Origin: Telluria mixta
GTDB taxonomy: Bacteria > Pseudomonadota > Gammaproteobacteria > Burkholderiales > Burkholderiaceae_D
DNA: 64,000 nt
Assembly: GCF_029223865.1 (NCBI RefSeq)
Contig: NZ_CP119520.1
Span: forward strand, 5,580,001-5,644,000
Reading direction: 5' to 3'
Below the pieces are notes generated by a model. That model had not been told where the DNA came from, did no database searches, and was given only the letters and a program-made list of their open reading frames with translations. Of the stretch, positions 1 to 8,848 are shown piece by piece. The position numbers were made by a program, and so were the translations under genes. Each line of letters opens with the position of its first letter. The stretch's first letter is position 1.

Positions 1-3000
1 CGCGCTGCGGCGCCCCTATACTTTCGTCGTGCTGGCGCTCACGCTGCTCATCATCGGGCCGCTGGCCGCCATGCGCACGCCCACGGACATCTTCCCCGAC
101 ATCAAGATGCCTGTGATCGCCGTCGCGTGGCAGTACACGGGCCTGCCGCCGGACCAGATGTCGGGCCGGGTGTCGACACTGTTCCAGCGTTCGCTGACGA
201 CGACCGTCAACGACATCGAACACATCGAAGCGAACACCTTTCCCGGCATCAGCATCGTCAAGATTTTCTTCCAGCCGGGCGTGGACATCGCGGTCGCGAA
301 CGCGCAGGTGACGGCGATCGCGCAGTCGGCGCTGCGCCAGATGCCGGCCGGGATCACGCCGCCGCTGATCCTCAACTACAACGCGGCCACCGTGCCGATC
401 CTGCAGCTGGCGCTGTCCGGCGCGGGCCTGTCGGAACAGCAGCTGTTCGACCTCGGCATGAACACGCTGCGCACGCCGCTCGTGACGGTGCCGGGCGCCG
501 CGATCCCGCTGCCGTACGGCGGCAAGCAGCGGCAGGTGCAGATCGACGTGAAGCCGGACGCGTTGCAGGCGCGCGGCCTCTCGGCGCAGGACATCGCCAG
601 CGCGCTGGCGGCGCAGAACATCCTGACGCCGGTCGGCAACCAGAAAATCGACGCGCTCGACTACACGATCCAGTTGAACAGCGCGCCGTCCGCCATCGAG
701 GATCTGGGCCGCATCCCGGTGAAAATCGTGAACGGGACGGCGATCCTGTTGCGCGACGTGGCCGACGTCCATGACGGCAACGCGCCGCAGACGAACATCG
801 TGCACGTGGACGGCGGCCGTTCCGTGCTGATGTCGATCCTCAAGAACGGCACCGCGTCCACGCTCGCCATCGTCGACGGCGTGCGCGCGAGGCTGGATGC
901 GATGAAGGCGGCGCTGCCCGACAACCTGAAGGTCGCCGCCATCAACGACCAGTCGGTGTTCGTTCGCGCCGCGATCAAGGGCGTGGCCATGGAGGGCGCC
1001 ATCGCCGCCGCGCTCACGAGCGTGATGATCCTGCTGTTCCTCGGCAGCTGGCGCTCGACCGTCATCATCGCCGTGTCGATCCCGCTGTCGATCCTCGGCT
1101 CGATCATCGCCTTGGCCGCCACCGGCGAGACGCTGAACCTGATGACCCTCGGCGGCCTGGCGCTGGCCGTCGGCATCCTCGTCGACGACGCGACGGTCAC
1201 CATCGAGAACATCAACTGGCACCTGGAGCAGGGCAAGGCCGTGGAACCGGCGATCCTCGACGGCGCCCGGCAGATCGTGGCGCCGGCCCTCGTGTCGCTG
1301 CTGTGCATCTGCATCGTGTTCATTCCGATGTTCTTCCTCGAAGGCGTGGCGCGCTTCCTGTTCGTGCCGATGGCGAAGGCCGTGATCTTCGCGCTCGTGT
1401 GCTCGTTCATCCTGTCGCGGACGCTCGTGCCGACGATGGCCAACTGGCTGCTACGCGCGCACGACACCCATGCGGCGCACGCGCACGCGACGGGCGGCAA
1501 TGCGTTCCAGCGCTTCCAGCGCGGCTTCGAAGCCCGCTTCGAGCGCCTGCGCCAGGGCTATCACGGCATCCTCGAACGCTCGATCGCGCGCCGCAAGGCG
1601 TTCCTGCCGGGCTTCATGGCCGTCGTGCTGCTGTCGTTCGCGCTCGTGCCGTTCCTCGGCTCGAATTTCTTCCCCGCGGTCGATTCCGGCCAGGTGCTGA
1701 TCCACGCGCGCGTCCCGGTGGGTACCCGCGTCGAGGAAACGGCGCTGCGGTTCGCGCAGATCGAGAAGACGATCCGCACCGTCATCCCCGGCCGCCAGAT
1801 CACGACGATGGTCGACAACATCGGCCTGCCGTCGTCGAGCATCAACACCACGTACAACAACACGGGCACGATGGGTTCGCAGGACGGCGACTTCCAGATC
1901 GCGCTGGGCGAAGAGCACGCGCCGACGGCGGACTATGTGCGCAAGCTGCGCACCGTGCTGCCGCGCGCATTCCCCGACACCACGTTCTCGTTCCCGCCGG
2001 CCGACATCGTCAGCCAGATCCTGAATTTCGGCTCGCCGGCGCCGATCGACGTGCAGGTGCGCGGCCGCGACCTCGACGCCGACTACGCCTATGCGCAACA
2101 ACTGCTGAAGCGGATCCGCGCGATCCCCGGCGTGGCCGATGCCCGCATCCAGCAGAGCAACCGCGCGCCCGTGTTCAACGTCGACGTCGACCGCACGCAG
2201 GCGCAGCTCCTCGGCCTGACGACGCGCGACGTCACCAACAGCCTCGTGGTCAACCTCGCGGGCAGCAGCCAAGTGGCGCCCACGTACTGGCTGAATCCGC
2301 AGAACGGCGTGAGCTACCCGATCGTGATGCAGACCCCGCAGGCGCAGCTCGATTCGCTGGCGGCGCTGTCGAATCTCCCGGTCGGCAACGGCGCCAGCGC
2401 CAACGCGGCAACCCTGGGTGCACTGGCCAGGGTCCAGCGCACCAGCGGCAGCGCCCTGATCAGCCAGTACGACGTGCAGCCGATGGTGCAGATTCACGCG
2501 GCCACGCAGGACCGCGACCTGGGCGCCGTCGCCGCCGACATCCGCAAGGTCATCGCCGAAACGAAGGCGGACGTGCCGAAGGGCGCGTCGGTCGAGATGC
2601 TGGGGCAGGTGCGCACCATGGAGCGCGCGTTTTCCGGCCTGCTGTTCGGTCTTCTCGGCGCCGTGGGTCTCATTTACCTGCTCATCGTGATCAACTTCCA
2701 GTCGTGGCTCGATCCGGCCGTGATCGTGTCGGCGCTGCCGGCCGCGCTGGCCGGCATCGTGTGGATGCTGTTCGCCACGCACACGACACTGTCCGTGCCC
2801 GCGCTCACGGGCGCCATCATGTGCATGGGCGTGGCCACGGCGAACAGCGTCCTCGTGATCAGCTTCGCGCGCGAACGCCTCGATGAACTCGGGGACGCCG
2901 CCGCGGCCGCGCTGGAAGCGGGCTTCGTGCGCTTCCGTCCCGTCCTGATGACGGCGCTGGCCATGATCATCGGCATGCTGCCGATGGCGCTGGGCCTGGG

Positions 3001-3166
3001 CGAGGGCGGCGAGCAGAACGCCCCGCTGGGCCGCGCCGTGATCGGCGGCCTGCTGTTCTCCACGGTCGCCACGCTCGTCTTCGTCCCCGTCGTCTTCAGC
3101 CTCGTGCACGGCCGGCCTGCGCGCCGCGCCGTCCCTCATTCCAGAGTACCCGCCCATGCAAACTAA
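1..3166 (+). CDS. RND efflux transporter permease (5' end outside window)
   Basis: Inner-membrane proton-driven efflux pump of the HAE1/AcrB type. The reading frame is open from base 2, before the GTG at 29, and already shows the start of the first membrane helix (ALRRPYTFVVLALTLL), so the true start lies upstream and only a few residues are missing. Over 1,050 residues are visible, the usual size. The paired aspartates of transmembrane helix 4 that relay protons are present (GILVDDATVTIEN, codons at 1184-1189), and hydrophobic segments recur near 2640-2800 and 2930-3100. The stop overlaps the start of the adaptor gene by 11 bp, so the two are cotranscribed and probably coupled in translation. 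The family is certain; the substrate cannot be read from sequence. No outer-membrane channel gene follows in the window. Confidence 0.93.
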   Translation, partial: ALRRPYTFVVLALTLLIIGPLAAMRTPTDIFPDIKMPVIAVAWQYTGLPPDQMSGRVSTLFQRSLTTTVNDIEHIEANTFPGISIVKIFFQPGVDIAVANAQVTAIAQSALRQMPAGITPPLILNYNAATVPILQLALSGAGLSEQQLFDLGMNTLRTPLVTVPGAAIPLPYGGKQRQVQIDVKPDALQARGLSAQDIASALAAQNILTPVGNQKIDALDYTIQLNSAPSAIEDLGRIPVKIVNGTAILLRDVADVHDGNAPQTNIVHVDGGRSVLMSILKNGTASTLAIVDGVRARLDAMKAALPDNLKVAAINDQSVFVRAAIKGVAMEGAIAAALTSVMILLFLGSWRSTVIIAVSIPLSILGSIIALAATGETLNLMTLGGLALAVGILVDDATVTIENINWHLEQGKAVEPAILDGARQIVAPALVSLLCICIVFIPMFFLEGVARFLFVPMAKAVIFALVCSFILSRTLVPTMANWLLRAHDTHAAHAHATGGNAFQRFQRGFEARFERLRQGYHGILERSIARRKAFLPGFMAVVLLSFALVPFLGSNFFPAVDSGQVLIHARVPVGTRVEETALRFAQIEKTIRTVIPGRQITTMVDNIGLPSSSINTTYNNTGTMGSQDGDFQIALGEEHAPTADYVRKLRTVLPRAFPDTTFSFPPADIVSQILNFGSPAPIDVQVRGRDLDADYAYAQQLLKRIRAIPGVADARIQQSNRAPVFNVDVDRTQAQLLGLTTRDVTNSLVVNLAGSSQVAPTYWLNPQNGVSYPIVMQTPQAQLDSLAALSNLPVGNGASANAATLGALARVQRTSGSALISQYDVQPMVQIHAATQDRDLGAVAADIRKVIAETKADVPKGASVEMLGQVRTMERAFSGLLFGLLGAVGLIYLLIVINFQSWLDPAVIVSALPAALAGIVWMLFATHTTLSVPALTGAIMCMGVATANSVLVISFARERLDELGDAAAAALEAGFVRFRPVLMTALAMIIGMLPMALGLGEGGEQNAPLGRAVIGGLLFSTVATLVFVPVVFSLVHGRPARRAVPHSRVPAHAN

Positions 3167-4301
3167 GCCCCACACCCCGCGCAACCGTTCCGCCATCGTG
3201 GCCGTCGTGTGCGTCCTCGGTGCCGGCGCCATCGTCACCGGCGGCTTGATGACCCGCCACTCGCAGGCGGTGGCATTGCAGTCGGCCGCCGCCGACAATG
3301 CCGTGCGCAGCGTGAACCTGGTCGCGTGGAAGGATGCGCCGAACGCGCCGCTCGAACTTCCGGCCCGCATCGAGGCGTGGTCGCGCGCACCGATCTATGC
3401 CCGCGTCGGCGGCTACGTGGGCCGGTGGAACGTCGACATCGGCGCGCCCGTGAAATCCGGGCAGGTGCTGGCCGTGATCGAGACGCCGGACCTCGACCAG
3501 GACCTGCGCCAGGCCCAGGCCCAGCTCGCGGTCGCGCGCACGGCGCTCGGCCTCGCGGAAAGCACCGCGCAGCGCTGGCAATCGCTGGTCGCGCAGAACG
3601 CCGTGTCGAAGCAGGAAGCGGACGAGAAGCAGAACGATTTCGTGGCGAAGCAGGCCAATGTGCAGGCGCTGACCGCCAACGTGGAACGCCAGCAGGCCCT
3701 GAAGCGCTACACGCGCCTCGTCGCGCCGTTCGACGGCGTCGTCACGGCCCGTAACATCGACGTCGGCGCACTCGTGAATTCGGGTGCAAGCGGTACGAGC
3801 GGCAGCGAGTTGTTCGTCGTCTCCGACCTGCGCAAGCTGCGCGTCTACGTGCAGGTGCCGCAGCGCCAGGTTGCGCTCATTCATCCGGGCAGCAGCGCCG
3901 TGCTGAACGTGCCGGAGCGGCCGGGCCGCGCCTACAAGGCGACCGTGCAATCGCTGGCGCAGGCCATCAACGCGGGCACGGGCGCGATGCTCGTGCAGCT
4001 CGCGGTGGACAACGCCGGCGGCGAACTGCTGCCGGGCGCGTACGCGAACGTCCGCTTCGACCTGCCGGCCGCGCGCGACGCCGTGCTCGTGCCGCCGGGC
4101 GCCCTGATTCTCGGGAAGAACGGCACGCGCGTGGCGACGGTCGATGCCGCCAACCGCGTGCACATCAAGTCCGTGACGATCGCGCGCGATCTCGGCAACG
4201 CCATCCAGCTCGAGGGCGTGACGCGCGCCGACCGCATCATCGACAGCCCGCCGGACGGCATCGGCGACGGCGACCAGGTGCGGGTAGCGAAAGCTGGCTG
4301 A
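3156..4301 (+). CDS. RND efflux periplasmic adaptor (membrane fusion protein)
   Basis: Periplasmic adaptor that links the permease encoded immediately upstream to an outer-membrane channel. The 381 residues start with a short cytoplasmic stretch and one hydrophobic anchor (about 12-35). A lipoyl half-motif follows (VGGYVGRWNVDIGAPVKSGQ), then a helical hairpin rich in Ala/Gln/Glu (about 105-190), the second lipoyl half (YTRLVAPFDGVVTARNIDVG) and beta-barrel domains. The ATG at 3156 lies inside the end of the permease gene, the typical arrangement for coupled subunits. The permease-before-adaptor order is less common than the reverse but occurs in this subclass. The gene converges on the terB-like gene with only 6 bp between their stops. 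Confidence 0.93.
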   Translation: MQTKPHTPRNRSAIVAVVCVLGAGAIVTGGLMTRHSQAVALQSAAADNAVRSVNLVAWKDAPNAPLELPARIEAWSRAPIYARVGGYVGRWNVDIGAPVKSGQVLAVIETPDLDQDLRQAQAQLAVARTALGLAESTAQRWQSLVAQNAVSKQEADEKQNDFVAKQANVQALTANVERQQALKRYTRLVAPFDGVVTARNIDVGALVNSGASGTSGSELFVVSDLRKLRVYVQVPQRQVALIHPGSSAVLNVPERPGRAYKATVQSLAQAINAGTGAMLVQLAVDNAGGELLPGAYANVRFDLPAARDAVLVPPGALILGKNGTRVATVDAANRVHIKSVTIARDLGNAIQLEGVTRADRIIDSPPDGIGDGDQVRVAKAG

Positions 4302-4307
4302 CTCTGG

Positions 4308-4702
4308 TCAGTGGGTGACGAAGCCCGACTCGGCACCCCAGCGGATCGCGGCCCGGTTCAGAACGACGGCTTCGGCATCCGCCAGCCAGCCGTCGGCATC
4401 CGCGAGGCGCCACATCGCCCCAGCAGGTTGCGGCGCAGTTCGGGCGACTCGACGTCGTCGAGGAAGGCGTCGATCGTGGCCGTGTCCACCTGGACGGTGC
4501 CATGGTGCGCCGTGGCCAGCAGGTCGTTGCACAACTCGTGCAGGACCGTGTCGAACTCGTCGTCGTCCAGCGCGATGTGGTCCAGGATCCGCGACCGGTA
4601 GACCGCTTTCAGCTCGCTGAGGGCGACGTTGCCGTCCACGATCATCGTCAGGGCCAGCAGGCGGCCGGCGGCGCGGGGACTGTTTTTCGGGTATGAGCGC
4701 AT
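4308..4702 (-). pseudogene. TerB-like tellurite-resistance family protein, frameshifted
   Basis: Small protein resembling the TerB domain. Reading from the ATG at 4702 (preceded by AAGGAG), the frame gives MRSYPKNSPRAAGRLLALTM and continues normally to SPELRRNLLG. It then runs into a low-complexity tail and ends at 4358. The typical TerB C-terminus (MWRLADADGWLADAEAVVLNRAAIRWG) is present in the next frame and ends at 4308. The break falls at a run of four C on the plus strand (4418-4421); one extra base there would restore a single protein of about 131 residues (RNLLGAMWRLADADGW). This is either a real frameshift mutation or a homopolymer sequencing error. The gene follows terC by 13 bp on the same strand, so the two form an operon. 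Confidence 0.75.
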
Positions 4703-4715
4703 CGTTGGTTCTCCT

Positions 4716-5687
4716 TTAAGAATGATGAGTGTCTTGCTTGCGCGCGACGTAGAGGCTGGCGATACAGCTGCCGGCAATGAGCACGGCGACGACGGTCAGC
4801 GAGGCCTGGACCGGCATGTGATACCAGGGCATGATCAGCATCTTCGTGCCGATGAAGGTCAGGACCATCGCCAGGCCGTACTTGAGCAGGTGGAAGCGGT
4901 CCGCCATGTCCACCAGCAGGAAGTACAGGGCACGCAGACCCAGGATCGCGAACAGGTTGGACGTGAAGACGATGAACGGGTCCGTCGTGATGGCGAAGAT
5001 GGCCGGGATCGAATCCACCGCGAAGATCAGGTCCGTCGCTTCGATCAGCATCAGGACCATGAACAGCGGCGTCACGTAGCGGATCCCGTTCGCGATCACA
5101 AAGAACTTCTCGCCATGGTCGCCGTCAGTGACCCGCAGGTGCTTGCGGGCGAAGCGCAGGATCGGGCTGTGCGCCACGTCCGGTTCCTTGTCGGCCGCGA
5201 CCAGCATGCGCATGCCCGTCAGCAGCAGGAAGGCGCCGAACACGTACAGCACCCAGCTGAATTCACTGACGACCCACGCGCCGGCGCCGATCATGACGGC
5301 ACGCATGACGATGGCGCCGAGGACACCGTAGACCAGCACCCGGCGCTGGTATTGCTGGGGCACCTGGAAGGCCGTGAAGATCATCAGGAACACGAAGATG
5401 TTGTCGACCGAGAGCGCTTTTTCGATCAGGTAGCCGGACAGGAATTCGAGCGCCTTCTGGTCGGCGACGTCCGCGCCCACCGTGGTTTTCAGGTACCACC
5501 ACAGGCCGCCGTTGAACAGCAGGGCCATGCTGACCCAGGCGATGGACCACAGTCCCGCTTCCTTCACGCCGACCTTGTGCGCTTTGTTGCCGCCGAACAC
5601 GAACAGGTCCAGCGCCAGCATCACCAGCACGAACCCGACGAAGCCGGCCCACATCGGGCCGCTTGCGATGGTCTCGATTCCGTTCAT
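4716..5687 (-). CDS. TerC family integral membrane protein (Alx-like)
   Basis: Multi-pass membrane protein of the TerC/Alx family; members are linked to tellurite resistance, manganese export or pH response. The 323 residues begin MNGIETIASGPMWAGFVGF and contain about eight to nine hydrophobic helices. Conserved charged family motifs are visible: EKALSVDNIFVFLMIF at about residue 90 and EATDLIFAVDSIPAIFAIT at about residue 217, both carrying acidic residues inside membrane segments. The gene is first in a two-gene operon with the terB-like gene and faces an NhaR-like LysR gene across 109 bp. Some family members are controlled by a yybP-ykoY manganese riboswitch, but the upstream gap is too short and I see no such structure. 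The family is firm; the transported ion is unknown. Confidence 0.92.
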   Translation of the reverse strand: MNGIETIASGPMWAGFVGFVLVMLALDLFVFGGNKAHKVGVKEAGLWSIAWVSMALLFNGGLWWYLKTTVGADVADQKALEFLSGYLIEKALSVDNIFVFLMIFTAFQVPQQYQRRVLVYGVLGAIVMRAVMIGAGAWVVSEFSWVLYVFGAFLLLTGMRMLVAADKEPDVAHSPILRFARKHLRVTDGDHGEKFFVIANGIRYVTPLFMVLMLIEATDLIFAVDSIPAIFAITTDPFIVFTSNLFAILGLRALYFLLVDMADRFHLLKYGLAMVLTFIGTKMLIMPWYHMPVQASLTVVAVLIAGSCIASLYVARKQDTHHS

Positions 5688-5717
5688 GATTGCTCCGGGT
5701 TGTCGTTGAATGAGCTC

Positions 5718-5760
5718 ACTATAGACGCACGTTAAAGATCGTACTAATCGTGTTATCTTT
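5718..5760 (-). promoter_or_regulatory. terC promoter and regulator-type inverted repeat
   Basis: In the gap between terC and the LysR gene, the minus strand reads TTAGTA, 18 bp, then TATAGT (plus-strand 5718-5723), a reasonable -35/-10 pair for terC. Overlapping it, AAAGAT (5734-5739) and ATCTTT (5755-5760) form a perfect inverted repeat separated by 15 bp, the size of a LysR-type binding region. The likely ligand-bound regulator is the adjacent NhaR-like protein. This is inference from position and symmetry only. Confidence 0.45.
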
Positions 5761-5796
5761 CATCATTCATCGGTTTTTTCGATGCATTGGCACGCC

Positions 5797-6699
5797 ATGA
5801 GTTCACTCAACTACAAGCATCTGCGCTATTTCTGGATGGTGGCAAAGACTGGCAGCATCGCGACGGCCGCCGCGCAACTGCACCTGACGCCGCATGCGAT
5901 CTCGGGGCAGCTGTCCGAGTTCGCAGCCACGCTGGGCGTGCAGCTGTTCCGGCGCGCCGGCCGCAACCTCGAGCTGACCGAGGCCGGCCGTCGCATTGCC
6001 CGCTCGGCCGAACAGATCTTCACGGCCGGGGATGAGCTGCTGGAACTCGTGCGGAACAGCCAGTTCGCGACGCCGCAGCCGTTCCGGGTCGGGTGCGCGG
6101 ATTCGGTCTCGAAACTCATCGCGTGCAGGCTCGTGGAGCCGGCGCTCAAGCTGGAGGAGCCGGTCAGGCTGGTGTGCCGCGAAGGCCGTCTGGACAACCT
6201 CCTGGCCGATCTCGCCGTCCACCGCCTCGACCTCGTCATCGCCGACAGGCCGATCCCCGCACACTTCAGCGTGCGCGCCTATAACCACCTGCTGGGGGAA
6301 AGTTCGATGACGGCGTTTGCCACCGCGGACCTGGCGGCGCGGCTGGGGCCGGATTTCCCGGGGTGCCTGGACGATGCGCCTGTCCTGTTCCCCGGCGAGG
6401 ATGTCGCGATCCAGGGCCGTCTGCTGCAATGGCTGGAGCGCGACGACATCCACGTGCGCGTGATCGGGGAGTTCGACGACAGCGCCATGATGCAGGCGTT
6501 CGGCCAGTCGGGAGCCGGTGTGTTCTTTGCGCCGACGGTCATCGCGGCGCAGGTGTGCGACCAGTACCAGGTCGTCGAGATCGGTACCGTCGGTGCCGTG
6601 GTCGAGCAGGTCTACGCGATCACGACCGAGCGGCGCCTGAGCCATCCCGCCACGGTCGCGATTGGCGCGCTCGCGCGGGACACGCTGTTCAGGGCTTGA
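5797..6699 (+). CDS. NhaR-like LysR-family transcriptional regulator
   Basis: DNA-binding regulator of about 300 residues. The N-terminus MSSLNYKHLRYFWMVAKTGS closely follows the opening of E. coli NhaR (MSHINYNHLYYFW), which decides the start at ATG 5797 rather than the in-frame ATG at 5782. A winged helix-turn-helix occupies residues 1-60 and an effector-binding domain the rest. E. coli NhaR responds to sodium. Here the divergent neighbours are terC and the terB-like gene, so control of that ion-related operon is the simplest guess. The 3' end overlaps the convergent lipoprotein gene by 11 bp. Confidence 0.87.
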   Translation: MSSLNYKHLRYFWMVAKTGSIATAAAQLHLTPHAISGQLSEFAATLGVQLFRRAGRNLELTEAGRRIARSAEQIFTAGDELLELVRNSQFATPQPFRVGCADSVSKLIACRLVEPALKLEEPVRLVCREGRLDNLLADLAVHRLDLVIADRPIPAHFSVRAYNHLLGESSMTAFATADLAARLGPDFPGCLDDAPVLFPGEDVAIQGRLLQWLERDDIHVRVIGEFDDSAMMQAFGQSGAGVFFAPTVIAAQVCDQYQVVEIGTVGAVVEQVYAITTERRLSHPATVAIGALARDTLFRA

Positions 6700-6919
6700 T
6701 GTGCGGCTGGGTGGCGCCCGGGTTCAGGATCTGGTTCGTGTCGATCTGGTCCTTGTTGATGACCTGGGCGTTGCCGGTCGTGTGACGGCGCGGCAGCATG
6801 CTGCCCGTCGGTGCCTCGCGGTCTTCGCGCGAGAGTTGCTGGCCGTCGTTGGTCGGCGTTTCGGCGCAACCTGCCAGGACGCAAGCCGCGGCGGCGGCGA
6901 TCAGGAGTGGTTTCATCAT
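6689..6919 (-). CDS. Small secreted lipoprotein of unknown function
   Basis: A 76-residue protein with a textbook lipoprotein signal: MMKPLLIAAAAACVLAGCAE, where LAGC is the lipobox and cysteine 18 is the expected lipidation site. The mature part is short, polar and low in hydrophobic residues, with no domain I recognise. It follows the LysR gene by 17 bp on the same strand and may be cotranscribed with it. A second ATG one codon later (6916) is an equally possible start. The stop overlaps the end of the NhaR-like gene. It is clearly a gene product by its signal, but the function is unknown. Confidence 0.72.
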   Translation of the reverse strand: MMKPLLIAAAAACVLAGCAETPTNDGQQLSREDREAPTGSMLPRRHTTGNAQVINKDQIDTNQILNPGATQPHIKP

Positions 6920-6936
6920 GCCTGGTAATCCTTTTT

Positions 6937-7899
6937 TTATCTGGTTGTTGGTCCAGACAATATAGGCGCGATATCGTCCGAAATCTGTCGTCGATTTGTC
7001 GCCGCGGCCTCCGCGAGAATCCAGTCCCGCACCGCCGACAATGCGCGGCTGCCGGCACCGGGGCGCTCCAGCAGCCAGTAGCCGTGATCGGTCGTCACGG
7101 GCGGCCGCGCCGTGGCCAGCGCGAGCTTGCCGTCCGCGAGCAGGTTCCCGACCAGCGCCAGGCGGCCGAGCGCGACGCCTTGCCCGGCCAGTGCTGCCTG
7201 CACCACCTGGTCGTACTGGTTGAACAGCAGGCGTCCATTCCCCGTCGCCGCTGCCTTGTGCCCGGCGCCCCGCAACCAGTGCTTCCACTGGAGCCCGGGC
7301 CGCGAAGGATCGTCGTAGTCGATCAGCACGTGCCGGCGCAGCTGGGCCGGATCCTCGATGGCCCTCACGCCCAGCGACGGGTGCGCCACGGGCACGAGGA
7401 CCTCGCTGAACAGGCGTACCGCATCTGCCGGCGCCGCCGCGTCGGGGCAATAGCGCAGCGCGAGGTCCATGCCGTCGCGCTCCAGGTCCATCACGCGGTT
7501 GGTGGCGGCGACGCGGACGTCGACGTCGGGTGCGCCGCGCTGGAAGGCGCCCAGCCGCGGCAGCAGCCACAGCGCCGTGACGCCGATCGTGGCCGTGATC
7601 GTGATGCACGGCCGCTCGGCGGGCGGGCGCAGCGTGCCGATCACGGACCCCAGCTGTTCCAGCATCGGATCGGCATTCCGGAACAGGTGCCGGCCTTCCG
7701 GCGTGAACTCGATGCTGCGGTATGCGCGCACGAACAGGCGGCAACCGAGCGCCGCCTCCAGCGCCTGGATCTGGCGGCTCACGGCGGACTGCACGATGCA
7801 CAAGTCTTGCGCGGCCAGCGTGATGCTCATGCGGCGGCCCACCGCGACGAAGGTGCGCAGCAGGTCGAGCGGCGGCAGGTCGATCAATCGGTGCGGCAT
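6937..7899 (-). CDS. LysR-family transcriptional regulator (GcvA type)
   Basis: LysR regulator of 320 residues with an N-terminal winged helix-turn-helix (LPPLDLLRTFVAVGRRMS to about residue 60) and a periplasmic-binding-fold effector domain. I chose the ATG at 7899 because GGGAG sits at the right distance; an in-frame ATG at 7917 exists but has no such site. The DPxxL-like effector motifs and the WKHWL segment recall GcvA/AmpR-like regulators. It is divergent from the CmcJ-family oxidoreductase gene at 8015, with a perfect palindrome between them, so it probably controls that pair. The inducer is unknown. Confidence 0.88.
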   Translation of the reverse strand: MPHRLIDLPPLDLLRTFVAVGRRMSITLAAQDLCIVQSAVSRQIQALEAALGCRLFVRAYRSIEFTPEGRHLFRNADPMLEQLGSVIGTLRPPAERPCITITATIGVTALWLLPRLGAFQRGAPDVDVRVAATNRVMDLERDGMDLALRYCPDAAAPADAVRLFSEVLVPVAHPSLGVRAIEDPAQLRRHVLIDYDDPSRPGLQWKHWLRGAGHKAAATGNGRLLFNQYDQVVQAALAGQGVALGRLALVGNLLADGKLALATARPPVTTDHGYWLLERPGAGSRALSAVRDWILAEAAATNRRQISDDIAPILSGPTTR

Positions 7900-7912
7900 A
7901 TGGCGGCTCCCT

Positions 7913-7933
7913 CGCATGCCGATGCGGCATGCG
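7913..7933. promoter_or_regulatory. Perfect 21-bp palindrome with LysR T-N11-A core
   Basis: CGCATGCCG and CGGCATGCG are perfect 9-bp inverted arms around ATG. The inner part TGCCGATGCGGCA has the T-N11-A shape (T7917, A7929) of LysR-family binding sites. It lies 13 bp before the LysR start on one side and 81 bp before the oxidoreductase start on the other, the expected place for an autoregulated divergent operator. Confidence 0.6.
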
Positions 7934-8014
7934 ACCCGGTCATTTTAAACGTTTGAACGGCGGCCGACGACGGCTTGTAATGAAGGTTCTACGGCATTCA
8001 TTCAAAGGACCAGC

Positions 8015-8836
8015 ATGCAACCGACACCCGTCAGTGCGACACTCCAGTATCTGCAAAGCGCAGAACACAAACCCGTCACCTACATGCTCGCGCCGCCCGG
8101 CGGGCATACGTGGGACACCGGCTGTTACGCGTCGACGCCTGTGACCATCATTGACGGACGCGGCAAGGCCGATGCGCCCGCGCTCGACCGCGAGGGCTTC
8201 CAGTTGTGCAGCGCACCGAGCGCGATGCGTTCGTTCGGCGAGCGCGACGCCATCCAGCGCGTGTACTATCGCGAGATGGAGGAGCTTGCACGCGCCGTCT
8301 CCGGCGCGCGCCACGCCATCGTGTTCGATCATCTCGTGCGCCGGCGCGATCCGGAGACTCCTACGCCGTTCGGCGCGCGCAACGGCCAGCGTCCCGGCAC
8401 GGCCACTCGCGTGCACTGCGATTTCACGCCGGCGTCGGCGCAGCGCAGGCTGGCGATCGAGATGGAGGCGCACGGGATCCGGTCGGTCTCGCGCCATGCC
8501 ATCGTCAATCTCTGGCGCTCGACGGGGCTGCCGGTGCTGGACGCGCCGCTGGCCGTATGCGACGCGCGTACCGTGGCGGCGTCGGACCTCGTGGCCGCGG
8601 ATATCGTCTATCCGACCCGTACCGGCGAAATCTTCGAAGTGCTGCATAACCCGGCCCACGCGTGGACGTATTATCACGCCATGCAGTTCGACGAGGTGCT
8701 GGTGTTCAAGCAGTACGATTCCCAGGACGGCATGTCATGCTTTACGCCGCACGCCGCGTTCGCGCATCCGGACACGCCGCCCGGCACGCCGCCGCGCGAG
8801 AGCATCGAGATCCGCTGCCTTCTCACCTTCGACTGA
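8015..8836 (+). CDS. CmcJ/NvfI-family oxidoreductase
   Basis: Protein of 273 residues resembling the CmcJ/NvfI (GA4-desaturase-like, AsaB-like) group, whose fungal and actinobacterial members act as hydroxylases or methylation helpers in secondary metabolism. Supporting segments are ARHAIVFDHLVRRR (about 97-110), the HCDFTPASAQRRL block with a conserved His and Asp (about 133-145), IVNLWRSTGLPVLDAPLAVCD (about 163-183) and the C-terminal YYHAMQFDEVLVFKQYDS followed by FTPHAAF. The start at 8015 is preceded by AAAGGA. The next gene begins 12 bp after the stop, so the two form an operon. The substrate is unknown; no biosynthetic cluster is visible nearby. Confidence 0.8.
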   Translation: MQPTPVSATLQYLQSAEHKPVTYMLAPPGGHTWDTGCYASTPVTIIDGRGKADAPALDREGFQLCSAPSAMRSFGERDAIQRVYYREMEELARAVSGARHAIVFDHLVRRRDPETPTPFGARNGQRPGTATRVHCDFTPASAQRRLAIEMEAHGIRSVSRHAIVNLWRSTGLPVLDAPLAVCDARTVAASDLVAADIVYPTRTGEIFEVLHNPAHAWTYYHAMQFDEVLVFKQYDSQDGMSCFTPHAAFAHPDTPPGTPPRESIEIRCLLTFD

Positions 8837-8848
8837 CAGGAACCGTGC

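Noticed and set aside
29..3166. GTG at base 29 as the start of the RND permease gene
   Set aside because: The frame is open upstream and already encodes the first residues of the first membrane helix, so the gene begins before the window.
5688..5796. yybP-ykoY-type manganese riboswitch before terC
   Set aside because: The gap is only 109 bp and shared by two promoters; I find none of the conserved loop sequences.
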